Below the pieces are notes generated by a model, which was given only the letters and a program-made list of their open reading frames with translations, was not told where the DNA came from and searched no databases. A stretch of 35,572 nt of DNA. Origin: an uncultured Duganella sp. (GTDB taxonomy: Bacteria; Pseudomonadota; Gammaproteobacteria; Burkholderiales; Burkholderiaceae). Shown here piece by piece: positions 8,439 through 14,671 of the stretch. Numbering within the stretch: position 1 is the stretch's first letter; each line of letters opens with the position of its first letter. Location of the stretch: contig CAMLSG010000024.1 of NCBI GenBank assembly GCA_946482635.1, positions 1 through 35,572 of the forward strand, written 5' to 3'. The position numbers and the translations under genes were made by a program.

Positions 8439-8457
8439 AGTGGTACGATCAACCACT
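8439..8457. promoter_or_regulatory. Inverted repeat just upstream of the GST gene
   Basis: AGTGGT (8439-8444) and ACCACT (8452-8457) form a perfect 6-bp inverted repeat with a 7-base spacer, ending 15 bases before the ATG of the glutathione S-transferase. There is no T-run, so it is more like an operator or a 5' UTR hairpin than a terminator. Its role is a guess. Confidence 0.3.
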
Positions 8458-8472
8458 TCTGACGGAGGCCTC

Positions 8473-9135
8473 ATGTCCCTGCAACTTTTCTACCATCCCC
8501 TTTCTTCCTATTCGATGAAAGCGCTGATTGCGCTGTATGAAAACGGCACCTCGTTCGAGTACCGCATGCTGTCGCCGGACCACGCCGCCAATTGCCAGCA
8601 ATTCGGCGAAATGTGGCCGATCGCGAAGTTCCCGATCCTGCTGGATGGCGAGCGCATGGTGGTGGAAGCGAGCATCGTCATCGAGCACCTGCAGCTTTAC
8701 TATCCGGGTCCTGTGAAGCTGCTGCCGACGGATCCCAAGGCCGCGCTGGAAGTACGCATGATGGATCGCTTCTTCGACAACCACATCGCCACGCCGCAGC
8801 AAAAGCTGGTGGCCGACGTGCTGCGCCCCGACGGCGAACACGACCCGCATGGCGTGGCCGAAGCCCGGCGCAAACTGGAAACGGCATACGCCTGGCTGGA
8901 CAAAGTGATGGCGCACCGTACCTGGGCCGCCGGCGATGAATTCAGCATGGCCGACTGCGCAGCCGCTCCCTTCCTCCTTTACGCACACTGGTCGCATCCT
9001 ATCCCCGGAAAACACGAGCACGTAATGGCCTACCTGCGCCGCCTGCGCGAACGACCATCATTCGCCCGCTGCTGGGCCGAAGCCAAGCCATACCGGCACA
9101 TGTTCCCGCTCGGCGTACCGGACGGGGAAGAGTAA
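8473..9135 (+). CDS. Glutathione S-transferase family protein
   Basis: 220 residues with the two-domain GST layout. The N-terminal thioredoxin-like domain (about 1-80) starts MSLQLFYHPLSSYSMKALIA and contains the cis-Pro region (AKFPILLDGERMVVEASIVI), where VEAS corresponds to the usual glutathione-contacting ES motif. The C-terminal helical domain (about 90-205) contains the buried N-capping type motif WAAGDEFSMADCAAAPFL. GGAGG (8464-8468) supports the ATG at 8473 rather than an upstream in-frame start. Such proteins conjugate glutathione to electrophiles or reduce peroxides in the cytoplasm; substrate and class cannot be read here. Confidence 0.9.
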   Translation: MSLQLFYHPLSSYSMKALIALYENGTSFEYRMLSPDHAANCQQFGEMWPIAKFPILLDGERMVVEASIVIEHLQLYYPGPVKLLPTDPKAALEVRMMDRFFDNHIATPQQKLVADVLRPDGEHDPHGVAEARRKLETAYAWLDKVMAHRTWAAGDEFSMADCAAAPFLLYAHWSHPIPGKHEHVMAYLRRLRERPSFARCWAEAKPYRHMFPLGVPDGEE

Positions 9136-9210
9136 TTTCGCGATCCCGGCTCGGCTCGCAATGTTGAACAAACTCATCTACAATTGCCGATTTAACAATC
9201 ACGAGAGGCA

Positions 9211-9747
9211 ATGATGCGTTTGTTCTTTTTATGCGGGCTCTTCGCCATGTCGATGGCGCAGGCCGAGGTCTTGTCCAACAATGCAGTCCAGCAGATCGCA
9301 TCGATAGCACACGAGAATTGCATGAAGTCCGATACGGCGAAGAGCGGTTGGAAGGCGGACGAACTGGCATCGATTTGCGGCTGCGCCCAAAAGTCGATTG
9401 CAAACAAGTTGCGCAACGCTCAGTTCAGTAACGCCGACGAGCCAGCTCCGGCCGACGTCGACCTGCTCAAGAGTACTAGATCGAAGGCCATGAAGGAGTG
9501 TGTGCGAGCCCAACAGGAAAGCCAGATCATTAATTCAGGCGTTCCCCAGTGCATGTCAGGTGCAAGCACGAATCCCAAGCTCCGGGACCTGAGCAAAGAC
9601 GACCAGGAAGCGGTCTGCGCCTGCACGGCCATTCTCACCGCACGCCTCACAGACTTCGACAAGCTCAACCAAATGGATAAGGCAAGCCACGAGGCCGGTG
9701 TTAAGGCTGTGTGGGCCACTTCATTTGACGAGTGCGCAAAAAAGTGA
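9211..9747 (+). CDS. Exported Cys-rich protein with duplicated CxC unit
   Basis: I do not recognise a named family. The 178-residue protein has a signal peptide (about residues 1-18, ending AQA) and eight cysteines in the mature part, arranged as two copies of C-x(18-21)-CxC-x(36-38)-C: Cys37, 56, 58, 97 and Cys114, 136, 138, 175. The sequences around the copies also match (SICGCAQKSIANKL and AVCACTAILTARL), so the protein looks like an internal duplication of a small periplasmic disulfide-bonded or metal-binding domain. AGAGG precedes the start; a second ATG at 9214 is equally possible. A TACAAT at 9179-9184 could be a -10 element. Confidence 0.75.
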   Translation: MMRLFFLCGLFAMSMAQAEVLSNNAVQQIASIAHENCMKSDTAKSGWKADELASICGCAQKSIANKLRNAQFSNADEPAPADVDLLKSTRSKAMKECVRAQQESQIINSGVPQCMSGASTNPKLRDLSKDDQEAVCACTAILTARLTDFDKLNQMDKASHEAGVKAVWATSFDECAKK

Positions 9748-9847
9748 AAATACGCTACGTTGGATATCTATTGTTGGCCTGCTGCTGACGTCACCGGCGC
9801 AGGCCGAGCAGCCGAAGCCTACGCCGCCAATCTACCCCACTAGATAG
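9744..9847 (+). pseudogene. Possible frameshifted small exported peptide gene
   Basis: A GTG at 9744 overlaps the stop of the preceding gene (GTGA) and opens VKIRYVGYLLLACC before a stop at 9786. In the -1 frame, overlapping at that point, translation continues LLLTSPAQAEQPKPTPPIYPTR to a stop at 9845. Joined, they would make a signal peptide with an AQA cleavage site and a short Pro-rich tail. This suggests either a broken gene, a sequencing indel in the GCCTGCTGCTGACG stretch, or chance. Confidence 0.25.
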
Positions 9848-9850
9848 GGA

Positions 9851-9872
9851 AAGAGCCGGCGTGCCGGCTCTT
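9851..9872. terminator. Hairpin between convergent genes
   Basis: AAGAGCCGGC (9851-9860) and GCCGGCTCTT (9863-9872) are perfect 10-bp arms with a 2-base spacer. It lies 10 bases past the stop of the CsbD gene (minus strand) and about 100 bases past the exported protein gene (plus strand). The T-run on the minus side is short (TTTCCC), so it may be a weak bidirectional terminator. Confidence 0.6.
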
Positions 9873-9882
9873 GGAGGCTCGG

Positions 9883-10089
9883 TTACTGGCGGTTGCCGCG
9901 GTCAATGAGCTCGTCCGTGGCGTCGTCAATGGCTTCGCGCAGGTCGCCGCGCTGTTTTTGCAGCTTGCCTTCTACCTGGTTGGCAACGCCCTTCACTTGC
10001 TGTTTCGAGCTGCCGACCAGTTCCCCTGCTTCTTCCTGGATCTTGCCACCGATTTCCTTCGCCTTGCCCTTCACTTGATCCTTGTTCAT
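9883..10089 (-). CDS. CsbD-like stress response protein
   Basis: A 68-residue hydrophilic protein starting MNKDQVKGKAKEIGGKIQEE, the hallmark of the CsbD family (usual length 60-70). It repeats the K-G-K-x-x-E pattern in its middle (QVKGVANQVEGKLQKQRGD). The start at 10089 has GAGGAG about 7 bases upstream; a longer reading from 10140 is rejected because the extension is not conserved-looking. CsbD proteins are general-stress induced, small and helical, with unknown biochemical function. Confidence 0.92.
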   Translation of the reverse strand: MNKDQVKGKAKEIGGKIQEEAGELVGSSKQQVKGVANQVEGKLQKQRGDLREAIDDATDELIDRGNRQ

Positions 10090-10169
10090 GATGCGCTCCT
10101 CATTAAAAAAGTGCGACGAGCAAATGATACGAACAGGCATCGAGACCCACTGTACGCAAGCTAACAGAA

Positions 10170-10784
10170 CTAACCTTTACGCCAGACTGAAGCCAGCCAT
10201 GGTTGCTGTTCGCGAGGCAAGCCTGCCGGACGGTAATAGTGTGTGACGGGTTCGAAACCGGCTGCATTGACTACCTCGGACCAGGTCTCGAAATCGTAGT
10301 AACAGCCGTAGCGCGGGCCATTCCATCCTTCCTCGTTGTGGCCGCGCGGGTTGGAGCTGAACAGGACTCCACGCGGCTTTAACGCCGCGTGCAGGCGTAG
10401 CAGCACGTCGGGCAGCACGGCACTGGGAACGTGGAACAGGGAAGCGTTGGCGAAGATGCCGTCGAACGATGCAGGCGGCAGGTCCAGCGCGACAAAGTCC
10501 TGATGCAGGACTGTGCAGCCGCTCCAGTTCTGCGCCATTTCCACGAAATGGGCCGAGCCGTCCAGGCCGACCGGCTCATGCCCCAGCGACTTGAAAGTGC
10601 GCAGGTCGCGGCCAGGGCCGCAACCGAGGTCAAGGATGCGGAACGGGGGCGTTCCTTCAATCGCATCGAGCAGCGCCGCAATGTTCTGGCTTACGTCGTG
10701 GTCGCGCGTGCCTTCGAGGAAGGCTTGTGCGTTGCGCTCGTAATGTTCCAGCGTGCGGCGGGTGATCTGCTCGATGTCGTCCAT
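10170..10784 (-). CDS. Class I SAM-dependent methyltransferase
   Basis: 204 residues with a Rossmann-type methyltransferase core. Motif I is ILDLGCGPGRDL (residues about 50-61) and binds S-adenosylmethionine; motif II ends with the acidic GLDGS; motif IV is FDGIFANASLFHV; and LKPRGVLFSSNPRG is the typical post-core strand. The C-terminal region is YYDFETWSEVVNAAGFEP. The start at 10784 is preceded by AGGGGG and lies only 9 bases after the stop of the M13 peptidase gene, so the two are probably co-transcribed. The substrate is unknown; close relatives are annotated as generic small-molecule methyltransferases. Confidence 0.9.
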   Translation of the reverse strand: MDDIEQITRRTLEHYERNAQAFLEGTRDHDVSQNIAALLDAIEGTPPFRILDLGCGPGRDLRTFKSLGHEPVGLDGSAHFVEMAQNWSGCTVLHQDFVALDLPPASFDGIFANASLFHVPSAVLPDVLLRLHAALKPRGVLFSSNPRGHNEEGWNGPRYGCYYDFETWSEVVNAAGFEPVTHYYRPAGLPREQQPWLASVWRKG

Positions 10785-10793
10785 CCCCCTACT

Positions 10794-12845
10794 TTACCAG
10801 ACGCGCACGCGCTGTTCCGGCGCCAGGTACAGCTTCTGGCCCGGCTTCACGTCGTAGGCCTGGTACCAGGCATCCAGGTTGCGCACGGTGTAGGTGCGCC
10901 ACTTGGCCGGTGAGTGGCCGTCGGTCATGACCTGGTTGCGCAGCGAGGCATCGCGGGCCTTGTTGGCCCAGCTCGCGGCGTAGCCGTTGAAGAAGTCACG
11001 GTCCTGCGCCGGGGTGGCTTTGCCGCCCAGCGAAACGTGGTACGCATCCAGCGCTGCAGCCAGGCCGGCCAGGTCGGCCAGGTTTTCGCTCAGGGTCAGG
11101 GTGCCGTTCAGCTTCAGGTCCGGGAAGGCTTCATAGGCGTCGTACTGCGCCACCAGCTTGGCTGCTGCCTGCTTGAAGTGCTCGCCGTCTTCCTTGGTCC
11201 ACCAGTCGCGCAGGCGGCCCTTGGAGTCGAACTGCGCGCCCTGGTCGTCAAAGCTGTGGCTGATCTCATGGCCGATCACGGCGCCGATCGCGCCGTAGTT
11301 CAGCGCATCGCTGGCCTTCATGTCGAAGAATGGCGGCTGCAGGATGGCGGCCGGGAAGTTCAGCGCATTCTGCATTGGCATGTTCACGGCGTTCACTACG
11401 TGCGGCGGCATGCACCATTCGGTTGGATCAACCTTCTTGCCCAGTTTTGCCAACTGCTGCTTGTAGTGGAATTGCTCGGCACGCAGCGCGTTGCCCATCG
11501 CATCGTCAGGCTTGATTTCCAGGCCTTCGTACGAAGTCCATTTATCCGGATAGCCTACGCCCACGTACAGGGTACGCAGCTTTTCCTGTGCTTCTTTCTT
11601 GGTGGCTGGCGCCATCCAGTCCAGTGCATCGACGCGCTTGCGGAAGGAGTCGACGATATTGGACACCATAGTTTGCAGGCGTGCCTTGGCTTCGGCCGGG
11701 AAATAGCGCTCGACATACATTTTGCCGGCGGCATCCGGTACCGCGTTGTTGACGGCGCTCAGGCCGCGCTTCCAGCGTGGCGACAATTGCGGCGTGCCGT
11801 TCATGGTGCGGCCATAGAATTCGAAGCGCTGGTCGACGAAGGCTTTCGGCAGGAAGCCGCCGAAATGGTTCACGGTGTGGAAAGCGAGGAAGTCTTTCCA
11901 GGCTTGCAGCGGCATCTCGTTCACCAGGGCTGCGCTGCCGGTAATAGCGCTTGGGTGGTAGACGATGAACTTGCTCTGCTTGCCCAGGCCGGCGGCGCGG
12001 AAGAAAGCGCGCCAGTCCATGCCAGGCGCCTTGGCGGCGAAGTCGCGCATGGTCCAGGTGTTGTTGGCCTTCTGGATGTCGGCGGAATCTTCGCGGCTGC
12101 CGTGGGCTTGGGCCAGCTTGCGCTCCAGTTCATAGACGCGGGCGGCGCGGGTTTCCGGTTCGCTGTAGCCGGCCAGCTTCAGCATGGCGGCGATGTGGGC
12201 CTGGTAGGCGGTGCGCAGCTGGTGCATGCGCTGGTTGTCGTCCAGGTAGTAGGCGCGGTCCGGCATGCCCAGGCCACCCTGCAGGATGTACGGGGTGTAG
12301 TGGTTCGGGTCGGTCAGGCCCTGAGCGATCCAGATGCCGAACAGGTTCTCGGTATAGAAGTTGGTGGAATTCAGCGGGTCCACGTCGGCGCGGATGGAAC
12401 TGGCCAGGGCGCGTACCAGCGCCGCCTTGTCCTTGATGGCGTCGATCTTTTCCAGTTCCGGCTTGAGCGATTTCAGGCCATGCGCTTCGATTGCCGCTTC
12501 ATCCATGAAGCTGCGGTAGAAGTCCGTCACGCGGCGGGTGTCGCCGGTGGGCGATTTGGCGGCGGTTTCGTCGATCAGCTTGACGATGCGCTCGTTGGTC
12601 GCGTCGCCCAGCGCCGAGCCGGCGCCCCAGCTGCCTTTGTCGGCCGGGATCTGGGTCTTGGCCAGCCAGTCGGCGTTCACATGGCCAAAGAAATCGTCGC
12701 CCGGCAGCGGGACGGCGTCTTGCGTTTGCGCTGCTGGGGCCGGGGCTGCCTGTTGGGCAATCGCCGGTGCCAATCCAAAAGTGACTCCACAGAAGGCCAG
12801 GGTTAGGGCCAGCTTGAGCGGCGTGACGCGGGTGGATGCTTGCAT
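10794..12845 (-). CDS. M13 family (neprilysin-like) metallopeptidase
   Basis: 683 residues, with a signal peptide (about 1-30, ending AIAQQ) placing it in the periplasm. The zinc site is HEISH (526-530) inside GHEISHSFDDQGAQF, with the third ligand Glu587 in ENLADLAG. The protein ends PEQRVRVW. Peptidases of this family cleave peptides on the amino side of hydrophobic residues. Deviations from the usual pattern are visible: the substrate-binding NAYY or NAFY motif reads NAVN at 485-488, ENxADxGG reads ENLADLAG, and the C-terminal CxxW reads VRVW. The zinc ligands are intact, so catalysis is still likely. A weak GGGA precedes the ATG. Confidence 0.92.
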   Translation of the reverse strand: MQASTRVTPLKLALTLAFCGVTFGLAPAIAQQAAPAPAAQTQDAVPLPGDDFFGHVNADWLAKTQIPADKGSWGAGSALGDATNERIVKLIDETAAKSPTGDTRRVTDFYRSFMDEAAIEAHGLKSLKPELEKIDAIKDKAALVRALASSIRADVDPLNSTNFYTENLFGIWIAQGLTDPNHYTPYILQGGLGMPDRAYYLDDNQRMHQLRTAYQAHIAAMLKLAGYSEPETRAARVYELERKLAQAHGSREDSADIQKANNTWTMRDFAAKAPGMDWRAFFRAAGLGKQSKFIVYHPSAITGSAALVNEMPLQAWKDFLAFHTVNHFGGFLPKAFVDQRFEFYGRTMNGTPQLSPRWKRGLSAVNNAVPDAAGKMYVERYFPAEAKARLQTMVSNIVDSFRKRVDALDWMAPATKKEAQEKLRTLYVGVGYPDKWTSYEGLEIKPDDAMGNALRAEQFHYKQQLAKLGKKVDPTEWCMPPHVVNAVNMPMQNALNFPAAILQPPFFDMKASDALNYGAIGAVIGHEISHSFDDQGAQFDSKGRLRDWWTKEDGEHFKQAAAKLVAQYDAYEAFPDLKLNGTLTLSENLADLAGLAAALDAYHVSLGGKATPAQDRDFFNGYAASWANKARDASLRNQVMTDGHSPAKWRTYTVRNLDAWYQAYDVKPGQKLYLAPEQRVRVW

Positions 12846-13006
12846 TTTTTGTATCCCTATCTAGTTATAAGTGGCGGAATGAGCCAGGCTGCACTCTAGC
12901 CGCTACGCTTGCATGACACCGCCCAATTGCGACAGACTGCAAATTTTCGGGATCAAATGCAGAAAGCTGGGAATGCTGTGCAGTGCGTCCAACGATTGTT
13001 AAAAAC

Positions 13007-13039
13007 TTGCTGCACTCCCCTCTGGAATCGCTATATAGT
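13007..13039 (+). promoter_or_regulatory. Possible promoter for the HDOD gene
   Basis: TTGCTG at 13007-13012 and TATATA/TATAGT at 13032-13039 resemble -35 and -10 boxes. The spacing of about 19 bases to TATATA is longer than ideal. It lies about 40 bases before the ATG at 13078. Confidence 0.35.
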
Positions 13040-13077
13040 TTCACCCACAGCAACGCCGAATTTAGAGGAGATTTTTC

Positions 13078-13893
13078 ATGAAGCTCGAAGCACTGTTCCA
13101 GAATCCAACCGCGTTGCCAACCGCCCCGAAGGTTGTTGACGAATTGATCAGCAGCTTCGACAAGGCCAGTGTCTCCACCGAGGAAATTGCCAAGAAATTG
13201 TCGGCCGACCCGGTACTGAGCGCCAAGCTGCTGCGCCTGGCCAATTCCGCCTATTACCATGTGTCGCGCTCGATCGGCACCGTTGAGGATGCGATCCTGA
13301 TGCTGGGCTTCGTCACCGTGCGCACGCTGGTGATCAGTTCCGGCCTGGTGAGCGGCTTCAAGACCGTGCCCGGCATGGACCTGCGCCAGTTCTGGCGCTA
13401 TAGCCTGCGCACCGCCGTGGGCGCCAAGTTCATCGCCAAGGCTTGCAAGCAAAACACCGACCTCGCCTTCACCATCGGCATGATGCATTCGATCGGCCAA
13501 CTGGTGATCCATGCCGGCATGCCTGAGCAGGCGCTGGCACTCGACAAGGCAGCCGGCCCGCTGGATGAGCGCCGCCTGGAAACCGAAAAGGCTGCGCTGG
13601 GCTACACCTATGCCGACGTCGGCGCCGAACTGGCCAACCGCTGGAAATTCCCGCCGACCTTTGCGGAAACCATTGCTGCCATCCCCAATCCGGGTGAGAA
13701 CGAGCTGGCTGCGGTGATCCACCTGGCGGCCTGGCGCGCCCGCATCGACGAAAACAAGCTGTCTCCGGAACAGATCGCCGCCTGCTACCCTACCGAGGTA
13801 GCCGAGAGCCTGGGCCTGGAAGAAAACGCTCTTATTGATCAAATGCCATCATTGGACGAGCTGAGCGCCGGCCTGGATGAGCTGATCAGCTAA
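13078..13893 (+). CDS. HDOD domain signalling protein
   Basis: 271 residues, almost all of it an HDOD domain, a relative of HD phosphohydrolases that usually lacks the catalytic metal ligands. Recognisable stretches are LPTAPKVVDELISSF at the N-terminus, LSADPVLSAKLLRLANSAYY, the GTVEDAILMLGFVTVRTLVIS segment in two parts, and LAFTIGMMHSIGQLVIH where catalytic HD proteins carry GLLHDIG; here HD is replaced by HS, consistent with a non-enzymatic domain. HDOD proteins act in bacterial signal transduction, often with c-di-GMP or motility systems. GAGGAG lies 7 bases before the ATG. A strong terminator follows. Confidence 0.9.
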   Translation: MKLEALFQNPTALPTAPKVVDELISSFDKASVSTEEIAKKLSADPVLSAKLLRLANSAYYHVSRSIGTVEDAILMLGFVTVRTLVISSGLVSGFKTVPGMDLRQFWRYSLRTAVGAKFIAKACKQNTDLAFTIGMMHSIGQLVIHAGMPEQALALDKAAGPLDERRLETEKAALGYTYADVGAELANRWKFPPTFAETIAAIPNPGENELAAVIHLAAWRARIDENKLSPEQIAACYPTEVAESLGLEENALIDQMPSLDELSAGLDELIS

Positions 13894-13911
13894 GCAATTT
13901 CGCTTAATGTC

Positions 13912-13954
13912 TGCCGTTGTGACCCTTGGGATGGGGGCGCAACGGCATTTTTTT
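13912..13954 (+). terminator. Rho-independent terminator after the HDOD gene
   Basis: TGCCGTTG (13912-13919) pairs perfectly with CAACGGCA (13940-13947), followed by seven T (13948-13954). The 20-base loop contains CCC and GGGGG stretches that may pair internally. It begins 18 bases past the stop codon. Confidence 0.88.
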
Positions 13955-14055
13955 GGAATTTTCTCAAATATTTTTCAAAAAGACCCTAAAGTTCCTTCCG
14001 AGCCTGACGTTAATCCTGACATGCGGTACTCCGCGCACAGAATCCAAGGCTCCAA

Positions 14056-14322
14056 ATGTCCTCGACCCAAGTTCTCGCCACCTACGAAAAAATTGCCGGT
14101 TTGACCAGCCAGATGGTGGGAGCCGCGCAAGCCAGCGACTGGGATTCGCTCGACAGCATGGAAAACCAGTGCGCCGCGGCTTCGGTAGCCCTGATGGGCG
14201 GTGCCGCTCCCCTGCAGGGCGATGCCCGCAAGCGCAAGATCGAGCTGCTGAAGCAGATCATGGCCAACGACCGCGCCATCCGCGACGTCACCGACTCCTG
14301 GCAGAATCGCCTGCACGGCTGA
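14056..14322 (+). CDS. fliT: FliT-like flagellar chaperone
   Basis: 88 residues, all-helical in appearance. The closing stretch (IMANDRAIRDVTDSWQNRL) and the early YEKIAGLTSQMVGAAQASDWDSL fit the betaproteobacterial FliT family, cytoplasmic chaperones that bind the filament cap protein FliD and in some species modulate the FlhDC regulator. No other flagellar gene is adjacent, though another motility-associated small protein (YjfB family) lies 6 kb away. Only a weak AAGG precedes the ATG. The family call rests on general similarity of a short helical protein, so some doubt remains. Confidence 0.65.
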   Translation: MSSTQVLATYEKIAGLTSQMVGAAQASDWDSLDSMENQCAAASVALMGGAAPLQGDARKRKIELLKQIMANDRAIRDVTDSWQNRLHG

Positions 14323-14340
14323 TTCCAGCGAACTCAAAAG

Positions 14341-14366
14341 AAAAGCGCCTCCGGGCGCTTTTTTGT
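14341..14366 (+). terminator. Rho-independent terminator after fliT
   Basis: AAGCGCC (14343-14349) pairs with GGCGCTT (14354-14360) around a TCCG tetraloop, then TTTTGTTTT. It starts 19 bases past the fliT stop. Confidence 0.9.
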
Positions 14367-14371
14367 TTTAG

Positions 14372-14403
14372 AGGGGACGTACCGTTAAAGGGGTACGTCC
14401 CCT
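14372..14403. repeat. Perfect 12-bp inverted repeat, REP-like
   Basis: AGGGGACGTACC (14372-14383) and GGTACGTCCCCT (14392-14403) are exact inverted copies with an 8-base loop. The element is flanked by terminators on both sides (fliT on plus, the small RNA on minus). It carries no long T-run of its own. Its position in a small intergenic gap between two transcription units fits a dispersed palindromic repeat, but only one copy lies in this window. Confidence 0.6.
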
Positions 14404-14410
14404 TTAATAC

Positions 14411-14433
14411 AAAAGGCGCCCGCTGGGGGCGCC
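14411..14433 (-). terminator. Rho-independent terminator of the minus-strand small RNA
   Basis: GGCGCCC (14415-14421) and GGGCGCC (14427-14433) form a perfect 7-bp stem with a 5-base loop. Read on the minus strand it is followed by TTTTGTATT. No minus-strand gene ends nearby other than the predicted small RNA. Confidence 0.8.
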
Positions 14434-14612
14434 TGGAATTCGGAGGGGCGAGCACCAGGTATCTCCTGGCGTCGCCTCAGCGCCGGTTGCACCCGGCGTT
14501 CATATCGCCTCAGTCGGCTATGAACAGCTTCCGGAAGGGGTCGTTTCTTCAACGTCGCTCTGCGGTTCGCGTCACGCTATCGGTGGTGACTGCGGCAGAA
14601 CCCGGTCCGTGT
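14411..14612 (-). ncRNA. Predicted structured small RNA, about 200 nt
   Basis: No protein-like reading frame occupies this gap, yet on the minus strand there is a good promoter at 14648-14619, an intrinsic terminator at 14433-14411, and between them several hairpins. Seen on the minus strand: TCTGC-CGC-GTCAC pairing with GTGAC-GCG-GCAGA near the 5' end; CGTT-AACG; TTCATA-TATGAA; CGCCGG-CCGGCG around GTGCAA; and GGCGA plus CGCCAGG pairing with CCTGGTG plus TCGCC around an AGATA loop. The 9-mer CTGAGGCGA occurs twice, so alternative pairings are possible. The length is like 6S RNA, but I cannot recognise a known family (not tmRNA, SRP RNA or RNase P). The start is inferred from the -10 position. 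Confidence 0.65.
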
Positions 14613-14618
14613 GAGCCC

Positions 14619-14648
14619 AGTATAACGCAGGTAAAAAAATCTTGTCCA
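14619..14648 (-). promoter_or_regulatory. Sigma-70 type promoter of the small RNA
   Basis: On the minus strand, TGGACA (14648-14643) and TATACT (14624-14619) are near-consensus -35 and -10 boxes with an 18-base spacer. Initiation is expected near 14612. The promoter sits in the 60 bases following the stop of the FimV-like gene, which is on the same strand. Confidence 0.7.
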
Positions 14649-14671
14649 GAGCTCGGACGCAATGCTAGTTA

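Noticed and set aside
10914..12806. A long plus-strand open frame opposite the M13 peptidase gene
   Set aside because: It is the antisense shadow of a clear metallopeptidase; it lacks a ribosome-binding site and any recognisable domain.
14411..14612. Identification of the small RNA as 6S RNA, SRP RNA, tmRNA or a cobalamin riboswitch
   Set aside because: Length would suit 6S RNA, but I could not find its characteristic long closing stem and central bubble. The SRP core motif and the tmRNA tRNA-like ends are absent, and the GCCAGGAGATACCTGG hairpin only loosely resembles a B12 box.
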